From: UBA1731 sp964567665
Lineage (GTDB): Bacteria > Verrucomicrobiota > Kiritimatiellia > RFP12 > UBA1067
Reading direction: 5' to 3'
DNA length: 36,689 bases
Assembly: GCA_964567665.1 (NCBI GenBank)
Contig: CAZMNN010000024.1
Location: 1 to 36,689 of the forward strand
The notes beneath the pieces are model-generated. The model was not told where the DNA came from and ran no database searches. It saw only the letters and a list, made by a program, of their open reading frames with translations. Position numbers and translations under genes: made by a program. How positions within the stretch are numbered: position 1 is the first letter of the stretch; each line of letters starts with the position of its first letter. Positions 7,236 to 15,626 of this stretch are shown here, piece after piece.

Positions 7236-9944
7236 TCAGAGCGAAAACGGCGTGAGGTAGCGCTCCTTCAGCGCCGCCTCAGTCTCGCCCGGCTTTGCGA
7301 AAAGCGCAGCGAATCCGGACGGCGAGAGTTCCGCCGTCGGCGCGAATGTCGGCGAAGCGACATACCTGAACACGCTGCGGCGCAGCTGACGCGCCTCGAC
7401 GGAATCGCCCTTCACGATCGGATAACCGCAGACCAGTGCGCGGCCAGATCCGACGCGGAACTCGAACATTGTCGCAAGAAGCTCAGACTTGTGGATGTCC
7501 GACACAGGCATGGCCATGGGGACAAGGTTTTCGGGAACAAGGCCAGTCAGCACATGGACAACCGCATCGTCCGTCATGTCACGCCACTGCCAGTCCTGCC
7601 AATCCTCCGTCGGGAAGCCGCCGAACACGGCATGATCCACATCAAACCACGTTCCGAGCATCAATGCCCGGCTTGCGTCCTCCCCGAAGAACACGGACGA
7701 CCAATACACCGGCACGAAGCGCCCCTTGCCTGTCGCCGCGCTCAACCCTGTGTAGACCACGCGCCCACCATCCGCAAGCGTCTTCGCCATCACCGCCGGA
7801 TCGTCGGTGAACACAACGCCGTCCGGAACCGGCTCCGGCTCGTCCGGGGCATCCATCACGAACACCGGCCAACGGTTCTCCCCGAACGTGAACTCCTGAC
7901 GCATCTTGGACATCCACGGACGAATGACATACGAGACTTCACCGACATCGCCAAGTTCACCAGGCGCAACTGCACGAGCCAGCTTCACCCAACCGCTCTC
8001 GCCGCCGAACGAGACCGGGAAGGTCGTGCCGGACGGGATTGCGCTCTCCGTCATGTTCCGTATCTGGAGACGCGCCGTAAACATCTCTCCGACCTTCCAT
8101 ACGTATTTCCCGAACCGCGCAAGTGTCGCCACCGGACGGAACACATCTGAAAAGGCATACAGCTCAGAGTTGCCCGCCTTCGACTCGAAGAACGCATCCA
8201 GCCATCCGACCCACGCCTCGCCCTGTCCGGTGTAGTCGCGGACGTCAAGGAGCTGAAGCCCTGCGCAGGACGGGGTACGCATGAAGCTCTCCACCTCGTC
8301 CTTGTACATCAGGCGGTTTGATTTCATTGACGCCCTGTGCCACTCGCGCTGGAAGCGGAACGTGCCGTTTGAGACGGATCTGTCCCGCATCTCCATCCAG
8401 TCGTATGCGCGGAGCAGTCCGGAGAACTTGCCGATTTCGTTCCACAGCGGATAGACCGGCCACTGGCCGATCTCATGCGCAAGCGTGGGGATGGCGGTCT
8501 TGGAGTACACATCCTCGTAATCCCAGTCCGTGTGCGGCGCACGGCGGCAGCGCACATCACCCACGCCGGGATACGAATGTGTCGTCATGTAGTCGTCCGA
8601 CGGACAGACCTGCCTCGCAGTGGAAGCAAGCGTGAGATAGCGGTTGTCGTGTGCCTTCGCCTCGCGCATCCATCTGTCAAGCACATTGAAATCGCAGGCG
8701 CCGAGTTCGTTGCCGAGACCAAGCCCGACAAGCGACGCATGGTCGCCGTAGGCATCCTGCAGACGGCGCAGCTCACGGTGGCAGAACTCGTCCAACGCCT
8801 TGTTTCCGCGCCCGACTGCCCGGTTCATGTTGTTGCCGTCCGACCAGTATCCGGTTTCAAGAAGGATGTAGAACCCCAACTCGTCCGCCGCCTCGAAAGC
8901 CGCCTCCGGCGGTGTCCAGGTGTGTGTGCGCATTCCGTTGCATCCGTTCATCTGCTGGATGCGGATCTGGCGCAGCCATTCGGACTTCGTCACGGCGGGA
9001 TATCCCGTGAGCGGGAACTGGCAGTTGTCTATGTTGCCCCTGAACCAGAACGGTTTCCCGTTCATGTAGAGGCTGTGTCCCTTGGCGGAGACCGTACGGA
9101 AGCCGAATCTGCGGCAGAACGACTGGCCGCCGCCCGACATCTTCACGTCATAGAGGCGCGGATGGAATTCGCTCCAGTAGTCCGGCTCGCCGGCGAACGA
9201 CACCTTGACGATGTCTCCCTTGCGGACGAACCCGGTGACCGCAAGCCCATCCACCTCCACCTTGTCGAGCTTCGCTCCGGGCGGCATACGAATCTCAAAG
9301 GCGCCGTTGGCCGGCCAGCGGGCGAAGACCTTTGCGGAACGCAGCGGGTTCACCTCCCTCAGTTCGAATCTTCCGATGATTCCGTTCCAGATAGACTGGG
9401 TCGTCGGGCCCCAGCCGTGCGACCATCCGGAGAAATCGTACTGGCGGGAATTGTCGACGTCGATCTCGACCTTGTGCCGCCCCGGCGACAGCTCTCCCGG
9501 CGCGAACCTGTACACGTGCGGCGTTCCGAGAGAATCGCATGAGCCGCGAACCTTGCCGTCAACCCTGAGCGTCGTCACCCACATCACGCGCTCCATGACA
9601 AGCTCAAGTTCCTTCCCCGCCATGCACGCCGGAATCTCCACGTCACGCACATACGTCGCCTTGCCGACGAACTGCCAGTTGAGCCGCAGCGCCTGACGCG
9701 CCTGTATGCCCTCAACCCGACTCCATTTCCCGTAGTCCTGCTCCTCGCCGATGCGAGCATCGGCCAACGTTCCGGGAAGAGACACTTTGGCGTCTATGCC
9801 TTTTCCCGTGACGTGCCACAGCCCTCCAAGATTCAGCGAGACGCAGTCCGCCGCCATCATCGGCAAGGCAGCAAACGCCGCAACAGCCGCCACTCCCGCA
9901 ACCTTAATGCAACAATTCTTCATCATGAGCTTCATCTTCCTCAT
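7236..9944 (-). CDS. Secreted glycoside hydrolase family 2-like protein
   Basis: This 902-residue protein has a signal peptide (hydrophobic VAGVAAVAAFAALPMMA, cleavage near residue 32). A jelly-roll sugar-binding domain (about 35-200) and an Ig-like domain (about 200-290) lead into a TIM barrel (about 290-560). The barrel keeps the GH2 catalytic pair: the acid/base Glu413 in GLGLGNELG and the probable nucleophile Glu491 in PTLAHEIGQWP. Their spacing of 78 residues matches GH2 enzymes such as LacZ (76). Beyond 600 come further beta regions and an alpha/beta tail (about 700-880). The substrate cannot be read from the sequence; galactosidase, mannosidase or glucuronidase-like activity are all possible. 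The ATG overlaps the mscS stop in an ATGA, so the two are translationally coupled. ATGs at 9935, 9926 and 9923 are alternative starts. Confidence 0.85.
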   Translation of the reverse strand: MRKMKLMMKNCCIKVAGVAAVAAFAALPMMAADCVSLNLGGLWHVTGKGIDAKVSLPGTLADARIGEEQDYGKWSRVEGIQARQALRLNWQFVGKATYVRDVEIPACMAGKELELVMERVMWVTTLRVDGKVRGSCDSLGTPHVYRFAPGELSPGRHKVEIDVDNSRQYDFSGWSHGWGPTTQSIWNGIIGRFELREVNPLRSAKVFARWPANGAFEIRMPPGAKLDKVEVDGLAVTGFVRKGDIVKVSFAGEPDYWSEFHPRLYDVKMSGGGQSFCRRFGFRTVSAKGHSLYMNGKPFWFRGNIDNCQFPLTGYPAVTKSEWLRQIRIQQMNGCNGMRTHTWTPPEAAFEAADELGFYILLETGYWSDGNNMNRAVGRGNKALDEFCHRELRRLQDAYGDHASLVGLGLGNELGACDFNVLDRWMREAKAHDNRYLTLASTARQVCPSDDYMTTHSYPGVGDVRCRRAPHTDWDYEDVYSKTAIPTLAHEIGQWPVYPLWNEIGKFSGLLRAYDWMEMRDRSVSNGTFRFQREWHRASMKSNRLMYKDEVESFMRTPSCAGLQLLDVRDYTGQGEAWVGWLDAFFESKAGNSELYAFSDVFRPVATLARFGKYVWKVGEMFTARLQIRNMTESAIPSGTTFPVSFGGESGWVKLARAVAPGELGDVGEVSYVIRPWMSKMRQEFTFGENRWPVFVMDAPDEPEPVPDGVVFTDDPAVMAKTLADGGRVVYTGLSAATGKGRFVPVYWSSVFFGEDASRALMLGTWFDVDHAVFGGFPTEDWQDWQWRDMTDDAVVHVLTGLVPENLVPMAMPVSDIHKSELLATMFEFRVGSGRALVCGYPIVKGDSVEARQLRRSVFRYVASPTFAPTAELSPSGFAALFAKPGETEAALKERYLTPFSL

Positions 9945-10843
9945 CCGCGTGAATCAACCATGTGGACATCAATCTGCGGAAGCGGAATCGCTATGCCATT
10001 CTGCTCGAACGCCTTTTTGACCGCTTCCTGCGTGGCGGAGTAGACATCCCAGTAGTCGTCGCACGTCGACCACGGACGAAGGTTTATCTGTACAGCGGAA
10101 TCGTTCAGCGATGCGACTGCGACAGACGGCGGCGGATCGGCCAGCACACCGGGAAGCTTCATGATGGCCTCTGTGGCGACAGACACCGCCTTCTTGATGT
10201 CCGCACCGTAGTCGATATTGATTCTCGTATCGACGCGGCGCTTGCCGAGTGCCGAGAAGTTCGTGATGGCACTGCCCCACACAACCTTGTTCGGAACGAT
10301 GACCTTCTTGTTGTCCGCCGTCGCAAACACCGTCGCCATCATGTTCAGCTCAAGCACCGAACCCTCAATCCCTCCGGCAACAACGTAGTCGCCAACCTTG
10401 AACGGCTGGTTGAGGGCTATCATCATTCCTGCGGCAAACGATCCCAGCGTCTCCTGGAAGGCAAAACCTACTATGAATCCTGTCACTCCGAGACCGGCGA
10501 CGAGCGGCCCTACATTTATCCCGAGACGCTGTATCACAACGAGCGCAAGCAGCGCCCAGCATGTTTTGCTGACCACGCTCACTATGAAGTCGGAGAGCAG
10601 CTTGCTCATCTTCTTCACGCGTGAGAGAGCCTTGGCGACTGCCGCACGGATCAACCTGATGGCAAATATGCCGACGACAAGTATGAGGATCGCCACGATC
10701 AGATTGATTGCAATCCCTACGCCCTTCTCCGATATCCATGCAAGCACCTGCCCCCACAGTTCCTGCCAGAACCCGACACCCTGCACAGCCACATCAACTA
10801 CCTTTGGAACACATACGGCCACATCAGCAACTTCGTTAGTCAT
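9941..10843 (-). CDS. Small-conductance mechanosensitive channel, MscS family
   Basis: This 300-residue inner-membrane channel opens under membrane tension to release solutes on osmotic downshock. Three transmembrane segments are visible (about 41-63, 85-105 and 112-140). The pore helix is followed by the family core: VAGLGVTGFIVGFAFQETLG, then GMMIALNQPFKVGDYV, the beta domain GSVLELNMMATVFATADNKKVIVPN, and a C-terminal alpha/beta domain ending in DVHMV. The length is normal (E. coli MscS has 286). I chose ATG 10843, which has GAAAGGTG five bases upstream, over the TTG at 10858. The stop overlaps the next gene's ATG. A plausible promoter lies 30 to 58 bases upstream. Confidence 0.92.
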   Translation of the reverse strand: MTNEVADVAVCVPKVVDVAVQGVGFWQELWGQVLAWISEKGVGIAINLIVAILILVVGIFAIRLIRAAVAKALSRVKKMSKLLSDFIVSVVSKTCWALLALVVIQRLGINVGPLVAGLGVTGFIVGFAFQETLGSFAAGMMIALNQPFKVGDYVVAGGIEGSVLELNMMATVFATADNKKVIVPNKVVWGSAITNFSALGKRRVDTRINIDYGADIKKAVSVATEAIMKLPGVLADPPPSVAVASLNDSAVQINLRPWSTCDDYWDVYSATQEAVKKAFEQNGIAIPLPQIDVHMVDSRG

Positions 10844-10872
10844 CAATACACCTTTCAAACCGTTTTACGCCT

Positions 10873-10901
10873 ATGATACCAAAACAAAAAAACAACTTCA
10901 A
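10873..10901 (-). promoter_or_regulatory. Promoter of the mscS-GH2 unit
   Basis: On the minus strand -35 TTGAAG (10896-10901) and -10 TATCAT (10873-10878) are 17 bases apart, with TGG before the -10 (extended form). A T-rich spacer lies between. The start would be near 10866, giving a 23-base leader with a good Shine-Dalgarno sequence. Confidence 0.55.
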
Positions 10902-10939
10902 GAACACGAGTCTCCGTAAGTGGGTTTGACATGATTGCA

Positions 10940-10978
10940 GTATTCTTCCTCACGAAGAAACTACGAGAGGCAGAATAC
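10940..10978. repeat. Imperfect inverted repeat upstream of mscS
   Basis: Arms GTATTCT-T-CCTC (10940-10951) and GAGG-C-AGAATAC (10967-10978) pair over 11 of 12 positions with a 15-base loop. It lies about 40 bases upstream of the mscS -35 box, in the 255-base interval after the secretin terminator, which otherwise holds nothing I recognise. Operator or small structured RNA are both possible. Confidence 0.4.
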
Positions 10979-11042
10979 CAAGGTTGGCGATTTATGTTTC
11001 GACTTGTCGCCGCGCCGAGAATATCCGCCATGTCAAAACAAA

Positions 11043-11076
11043 AGACAAGCCGACCGCAATCGCGGTCGGCTTGTCT
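11043..11076 (-). terminator. Rho-independent terminator of the secretin operon
   Basis: A perfect 14-bp stem GACAAGCCGACCGC / GCGGTCGGCTTGTC (11044-11057 with 11062-11075, extendable by one A-T pair) has a 4-base loop. On the minus strand it is followed by TTTGTTTTG. It begins about 22 bases after the secretin stop and is the only strong terminator seen between 36689 and 11043. Confidence 0.93.
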
Positions 11077-11098
11077 CCTTATCACTTCCGTGAATCTA

Positions 11099-14000
11099 TC
11101 AGTTCTCAGGTGCGGGAGTGACTTTCGCATCCTCCGCCGGCGTATCGTCGGCAACGCCCATCGAAATCTGGCGACCCATCGGGTCAACAAGACGCGCCGT
11201 CACGAAGATGAGGAGGTTGCGCTTGTTGCTCCATTCAGAACGGCTGCGGAAGAAGCGACCGACCCACGGAATGTCACCGAGGAACGGAATCTTGTCGTCC
11301 ATCGACTTGCGCTCTTCCGTGATGAGACCACCCATGACAACCGTGGCGCCGTTCGCAATCGTGATGTCCGTCTCAATCGAGCGCGTCTTGAAGAACGGCT
11401 GCTCCATCGGCGCATCGTAGTAGGAAAGGGCTGTATCGCCAGAATTGATCGCCGCTATGGATGTCATGGATGAATCTACCAGACGCCCGCGAAGTGACTC
11501 AATCTCCTCGTTTGAAAGCGTACCGCCAAGCGTAGTGATGCTCGTGACGAGCGTCGACATGATTGAGGAAACGGATCCGAACGTATCGTACTGCGAGTTG
11601 GAGGACTTCGGAATGCGCATACCGTAGTTCTTCCATGTCGGGTCAGAGACGACCTGCGGATGGAGATGCAGATTGATGAGCTGACCGCCCTGCGACAGTT
11701 CAGGCGTGACCTGAAGTATTACACCGACCTCGCGCATGGTGAAGTTCTCAGGCTCGACAACCGCAAGAATTTCGGAGGAGCCGCCGCCGGACGAGGAACC
11801 GGACGAACCACCGCCGGAGGCCGTGAGCTGCACATCGTACTCGGTAGGATAGATGTACTCCGTGACGACCTTCATGATCGCCTCCTTGCCGGGGCCCGTC
11901 AAGACCTTAGGCGCGGAGAGCAAATCTGTGTCGCTGCGCTGCGAAAGCATATGCAGAATCATCGACAGGTCGGCGTTTCCGAGGAACGCATTCACGCGCA
12001 TGAACTGGTCGTTCTTCGAATATCCTTCACCGGAGATGTGGTTGGAATCTGTTGAGAGATAGCGCATCCCGGACTGATACGTGGAGGGATCGCCAGAGAT
12101 TCCGACATTGCGCTTGCCGCCATGCTTGCGCGACCAATTCGCGCCGCTGGACTTGTCCCAAATTGTCGTATCTGTCGTAGTGATTGTCGTAGATGATGGC
12201 AGATTGGGATCGGAGGGGGTCACAGTCGTGGTCGTTGTAGATGTATCACCCCACTTGCCGCCCTTGATTCCAAGCAACTTGCCGAGCTTGCCGCCGGTGC
12301 TGAGGGAGTAATCGGAATTGAGAAGCCACTCGAAGCCGAGAGAGTTGAGGTCTTCCTGCGCGACTTCCACGAAGCGGGCCTCAATCTCGATGAGCTTTGG
12401 CGTGGCGCCGAGTTCGCCCGCAAGAGCCGCCTCAATCACGGCGAGCTGATCCTTCGTGTTCGTGACGCGGAGCTTGCCGATTGTCTTCAGGTAGACGATG
12501 CTCGAACCTTCCGCCCACTTCACGCCCATGAGAGAGAAGAACTTCTTCCAGCTCGTCTCCTGATCGTCGGCGGACGCTTCGTCACTCGACTTGTTTCCAC
12601 CGCCGAAGCCGCCCTTCATGTCCTGCACATCCTCAGCCGCACCGCTCATGCGCTCGGCAAAGTTCTCGGTGACATCGTAGGTGCGCGTGACAAGGTCTTC
12701 CGTCGTCATGCTCTCAGGCATGACCATGATGACCGGGCCTTCCTGAATCTGGAACTTGAACTTCGTGACGCGGCAGACGAGTTTGAGGGCGTCCCAAAGC
12801 GAGACGTTGTTCGCCGCAATCGCCGGGATGAGCGGCATCCCGTCAGGGCTGTTGGACGAAGCCGCATCAGTGCTTTCCGCCGATGCTGCGAAGTCGTTTC
12901 CGCTGTCGGCGCTTGCGACCTCTCCACCCTGCGCAACAAGCTGCTTGCCGAGGTCAAGCACGAAGTTGAAGCCGCGCTGGTCGATCGGAATCTCAGGACG
13001 GTCGAAGTCGCGAGATGCAGTCTTGAAGTACTCGACCGCATCGGCAATCGTCGCCGGCGGACGGAACGAAATCGAGGGAAGGATCATCTCCTTCATGCGC
13101 TTCTCGACAAGCTGCTCCATCGTCCGCTCCTTGTCATCGCCAAGGTTGGTGCGGGTTGTGCCGCCATCGATGCCACGCAGTTCAAGGGAGTTCACTGCAT
13201 AGACCGGACGCCATGCGGCGCTCACGTCGGCAATCATGCCCTCGCGGGTGGCGTGGCGCTCCTTGTCGAGAATCACGTCGCGGCGGCGCTGAATGCGCTG
13301 ACGCAGCTCAAGAGCCTCCTTGTTGTACGGATCAAAGCGGATGACAAGCTCGCACTCCTCCAAAGCCTTGTCGAGATCAGCAACGGCGAGATACTGCGCA
13401 CTGCGGCGGAGACGGCGGCGGATTGCGTCGCGGTTCGTCTTGTAGTCCTTGTCATTGCGGCGGTGCGCAATCTCGGAGACATCCTTCTCCTCAATCGTGC
13501 TGGCATCGCCCTCAATCGCTTCAAGCAACGCCTGTGCGCGAGGGTGGCGAAGAGAACGCGCATCGAGCGCGAATGCACGGGCCGTCTCCATATCCCCTTC
13601 ACGGTACGCCTGGCGTCCAGCCTGATAACGGGCCTCCGCCATGCCCTGCGCACATTCCTTGCGGAGAGCAAGCGAGTCAGCCCTGTCGTTCATGTGCTTG
13701 AACGCAAGAGAATACTTGCGGTGCGCGGTATCCCAGTCACGGTCGGACATCGCCTCACGCGCATCCTCGATCTCGCGCTTCGCCTGAATGTCAAGTGCCT
13801 GACGGCGAAGCGACTCGGCGGCCATGAGGTCGCTGACAAGTTCGTCATCCGGATTGGCCGGCTTGGCGACCGGCTTCGCGGCGGGCGCGGCAGCCGTCTT
13901 GGCGGTTGTTGCGTCAGCCTTCTTTTCATCTCCGGGAATCTTTGCGAGATCGTCAAGGAAGTTGGCGACCTCGGTTTCGGACGCACCCTTTTCAGCGGGC

Positions 14001-14404
14001 TTGGCCTCTTCGGCCTTTGCGACTTCCGCCGTTGCGGCCGGAGCGGGCTTCTCCTCCGCAGGAGCAGCCTCAACCACCTCTTCCTTCTTCTCCTCTACGG
14101 GAGCGGCCTCCGCAGCTGGCTCAGGCTTGGCCTCCTCGACGGCGGCAGTCGCCGCCTCGGCAGGAGCGGCCTCAGGCTCAGGCTTCTTCTCCTCAGCTTC
14201 AGCAACGGGCGTCGCAGCCTCTGTCGCAACCGGCTCTGCAGCTGGCTCGACCTCCTTCTTCGTCTCGGCGGCAGCGGGCTTTGCGCCATCCGATTCAAGG
14301 TCCTTCAGAAGATTGTCGAGGTCATCCTGTGCGAACGCAACCATTGCGCCGGCGACAGCCGCACACACGATACCAGGAGCCACAAGGCGTTTAATTGTCA
14401 TCAT
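11099..14404 (-). CDS. Outer-membrane secretin, type II secretion/type IV pilus PulD-PilQ family (Amuc_1098-like)
   Basis: Secretins form the outer-membrane pore of type II secretion and type IV pilus machines. This one has 1101 residues, well above the usual 600-750. A signal peptide (1-25) is followed by an Ala/Glu/Pro-rich low-complexity stretch to about 190 and a TPR-like helical region (about 210-400; for example LDKALEECELVIRFDPYNKEAL). N domains follow at about 430-690. The secretin core starts near 830 (DTDLLSAPKVLTGPGKEA) and ends with the family signature DKIPFLGDIPWVGRFFR at about 1036-1052 and NLLIFVTARLV. A glycine/serine loop and an insertion of about 90 residues lie in the core. 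The start ATG has AAGGAG nine bases upstream. It is the last gene of the long unit, 88 bases after the Amuc_1099-like gene and directly before the terminator. Confidence 0.92.
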   Translation of the reverse strand: MMTIKRLVAPGIVCAAVAGAMVAFAQDDLDNLLKDLESDGAKPAAAETKKEVEPAAEPVATEAATPVAEAEEKKPEPEAAPAEAATAAVEEAKPEPAAEAAPVEEKKEEVVEAAPAEEKPAPAATAEVAKAEEAKPAEKGASETEVANFLDDLAKIPGDEKKADATTAKTAAAPAAKPVAKPANPDDELVSDLMAAESLRRQALDIQAKREIEDAREAMSDRDWDTAHRKYSLAFKHMNDRADSLALRKECAQGMAEARYQAGRQAYREGDMETARAFALDARSLRHPRAQALLEAIEGDASTIEEKDVSEIAHRRNDKDYKTNRDAIRRRLRRSAQYLAVADLDKALEECELVIRFDPYNKEALELRQRIQRRRDVILDKERHATREGMIADVSAAWRPVYAVNSLELRGIDGGTTRTNLGDDKERTMEQLVEKRMKEMILPSISFRPPATIADAVEYFKTASRDFDRPEIPIDQRGFNFVLDLGKQLVAQGGEVASADSGNDFAASAESTDAASSNSPDGMPLIPAIAANNVSLWDALKLVCRVTKFKFQIQEGPVIMVMPESMTTEDLVTRTYDVTENFAERMSGAAEDVQDMKGGFGGGNKSSDEASADDQETSWKKFFSLMGVKWAEGSSIVYLKTIGKLRVTNTKDQLAVIEAALAGELGATPKLIEIEARFVEVAQEDLNSLGFEWLLNSDYSLSTGGKLGKLLGIKGGKWGDTSTTTTTVTPSDPNLPSSTTITTTDTTIWDKSSGANWSRKHGGKRNVGISGDPSTYQSGMRYLSTDSNHISGEGYSKNDQFMRVNAFLGNADLSMILHMLSQRSDTDLLSAPKVLTGPGKEAIMKVVTEYIYPTEYDVQLTASGGGSSGSSSGGGSSEILAVVEPENFTMREVGVILQVTPELSQGGQLINLHLHPQVVSDPTWKNYGMRIPKSSNSQYDTFGSVSSIMSTLVTSITTLGGTLSNEEIESLRGRLVDSSMTSIAAINSGDTALSYYDAPMEQPFFKTRSIETDITIANGATVVMGGLITEERKSMDDKIPFLGDIPWVGRFFRSRSEWSNKRNLLIFVTARLVDPMGRQISMGVADDTPAEDAKVTPAPEN

Positions 14405-14421
14405 CTATTCCACTCCTTAAA

Positions 14422-14450
14422 GGGGATTGGGTGAATCATACAAAATCCCC
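14422..14450 (-). promoter_or_regulatory. Hairpin abutting the secretin ribosome binding site
   Basis: A perfect 7-bp inverted repeat GGGGATT / AATCCCC with a 15-base loop lies in the 88-base gap before the secretin gene. On the minus strand it is followed by TTT and then, within four bases, by the AAGGAG ribosome binding site (14413-14418). It could be a weak attenuator or tune secretin translation. No promoter is obvious in the gap. Confidence 0.4.
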
Positions 14451-14492
14451 TCTGTAAAATCAAACACTATTTTTGCTTTTCGCCAACCCTTG

Positions 14493-15626
14493 TCACTGCT
14501 TGACCTTTCCGTCAGCCGAGACGACCGTCTCGGTTTTCGAAAGGATGTCCTTGATGCGAACCTTCGGGTTCTTCGCGTCATCGCCGAGCGAGACAACCGA
14601 ATACTTCCGAGAGAAGAGCTCAATCTCGTCGCCAGGCTTCACGGTGAACGTCTTGCCTTCACCGAGCCGGAAGGCAAGCGTGACCTGCCTGTCCATGGGA
14701 ACGACCTTTTCGTTGATTCGTGCGGAGACCTTCTTCCCGTCGCTCTTCCTGACAAGCTCAACCGTAGAGACGTCAACGCTCTTCTTGAGATTCTTCGAAC
14801 CCTTGACGAGCCGCTCCTCGCTCTTCTTCTCGTACTTGACCGCGACGAACCCGGTCTTGCCGATCGGCTCATCCTTGAGGACGCTGTAGACCGTAGCCTG
14901 TCCGTAGGCGTTCTTCTTCGTGGAATCACGGAAGTTGAAGCGCCAGCCGTTGGGAACGGGCGAAACCGTCTGCAGGTAGAACGGCAGGAACGTCTGTTTC
15001 ATCGCTCCATCCACGAAGAGGAAGTCAAGATAGTCCGGATGGGAGTCGGCGTCCTTCGGATTGTACGCAACGCCATCCTTCACGCTGTGTTCGTACTCCT
15101 CAAGATCCGTGAACCCGTCCTTGTCCGTATCGACATCGGGCTTGAGGCTCAAGTTTACGCCATAGCGTTCAGACCACTCGCGCATCTTGCGAACACTCTC
15201 CTCCTCCTTCGTGATGCCGGTATCCTGCACCACTCCGCAGAACGGACAGCTCTTCACCTCGATCGGAATCGGACGACCACAACCCTTCACCGGCTTGCCG
15301 TCCTTCACGGCATCCTTTTCAGCCTTGCACACGATGCGTGTGGAGCTTGCGAGGAAGCTGCCGTTCTTTGCGTCGATCTCGACCATCTTCGGCGGCGCCT
15401 TCGCCCTGCGGAACACGGACTGGAAAAGCGTCATGTCGGCAGGCGGCACACCCTCATGCGCCGGACGCTCCGAAAGAAGACGCTGCCGGCATCTCTCCGC
15501 GCCATCCTCAGGCGACACGCTGAGCGTGTTCACGAACATGGCCGCCGAACCGATAAGCGCAGCGATTCCAAGACCGGCGACAAGCCAGTCCCAATGCGCC
15601 TTGAAGAAATTCTCCTTGGAAGCCAT
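14493..15626 (-). CDS. Membrane-anchored periplasmic protein of the pilus/secretion cassette (Amuc_1099-like)
   Basis: This 377-residue protein has a short cytoplasmic start, one transmembrane helix (about 15-36) and a long periplasmic part. A cysteine set C100-x15-C116-G-x9-C127-P-F-C130 resembles a zinc ribbon. Residues 164-177 (DVDTDKDGFTDLEE) match an EF-hand/thrombospondin-3 type calcium loop. The C-terminal part (about 280-377) looks like a small beta domain (RLGEGKTFTVKPGDEIELF), comparable in position to PilP-type secretin partners. Assignment as Amuc_1099-like rests mainly on gene order between the Amuc_1100-like gene and the secretin. ATG 15626 overlaps the previous stop by one base (TGATG) and has AGGAAGGGGG upstream; a GTG one codon earlier is the alternative. 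Its biochemical role is unknown. Confidence 0.72.
   Translation of the reverse strand: MASKENFFKAHWDWLVAGLGIAALIGSAAMFVNTLSVSPEDGAERCRQRLLSERPAHEGVPPADMTLFQSVFRRAKAPPKMVEIDAKNGSFLASSTRIVCKAEKDAVKDGKPVKGCGRPIPIEVKSCPFCGVVQDTGITKEEESVRKMREWSERYGVNLSLKPDVDTDKDGFTDLEEYEHSVKDGVAYNPKDADSHPDYLDFLFVDGAMKQTFLPFYLQTVSPVPNGWRFNFRDSTKKNAYGQATVYSVLKDEPIGKTGFVAVKYEKKSEERLVKGSKNLKKSVDVSTVELVRKSDGKKVSARINEKVVPMDRQVTLAFRLGEGKTFTVKPGDEIELFSRKYSVVSLGDDAKNPKVRIKDILSKTETVVSADGKVKQ

Noticed and set aside
10855..11190. Minus-strand frame of 111 codons between secretin and mscS
   Set aside because: It spans the strong terminator and the promoter, has no ribosome site and no recognisable family.
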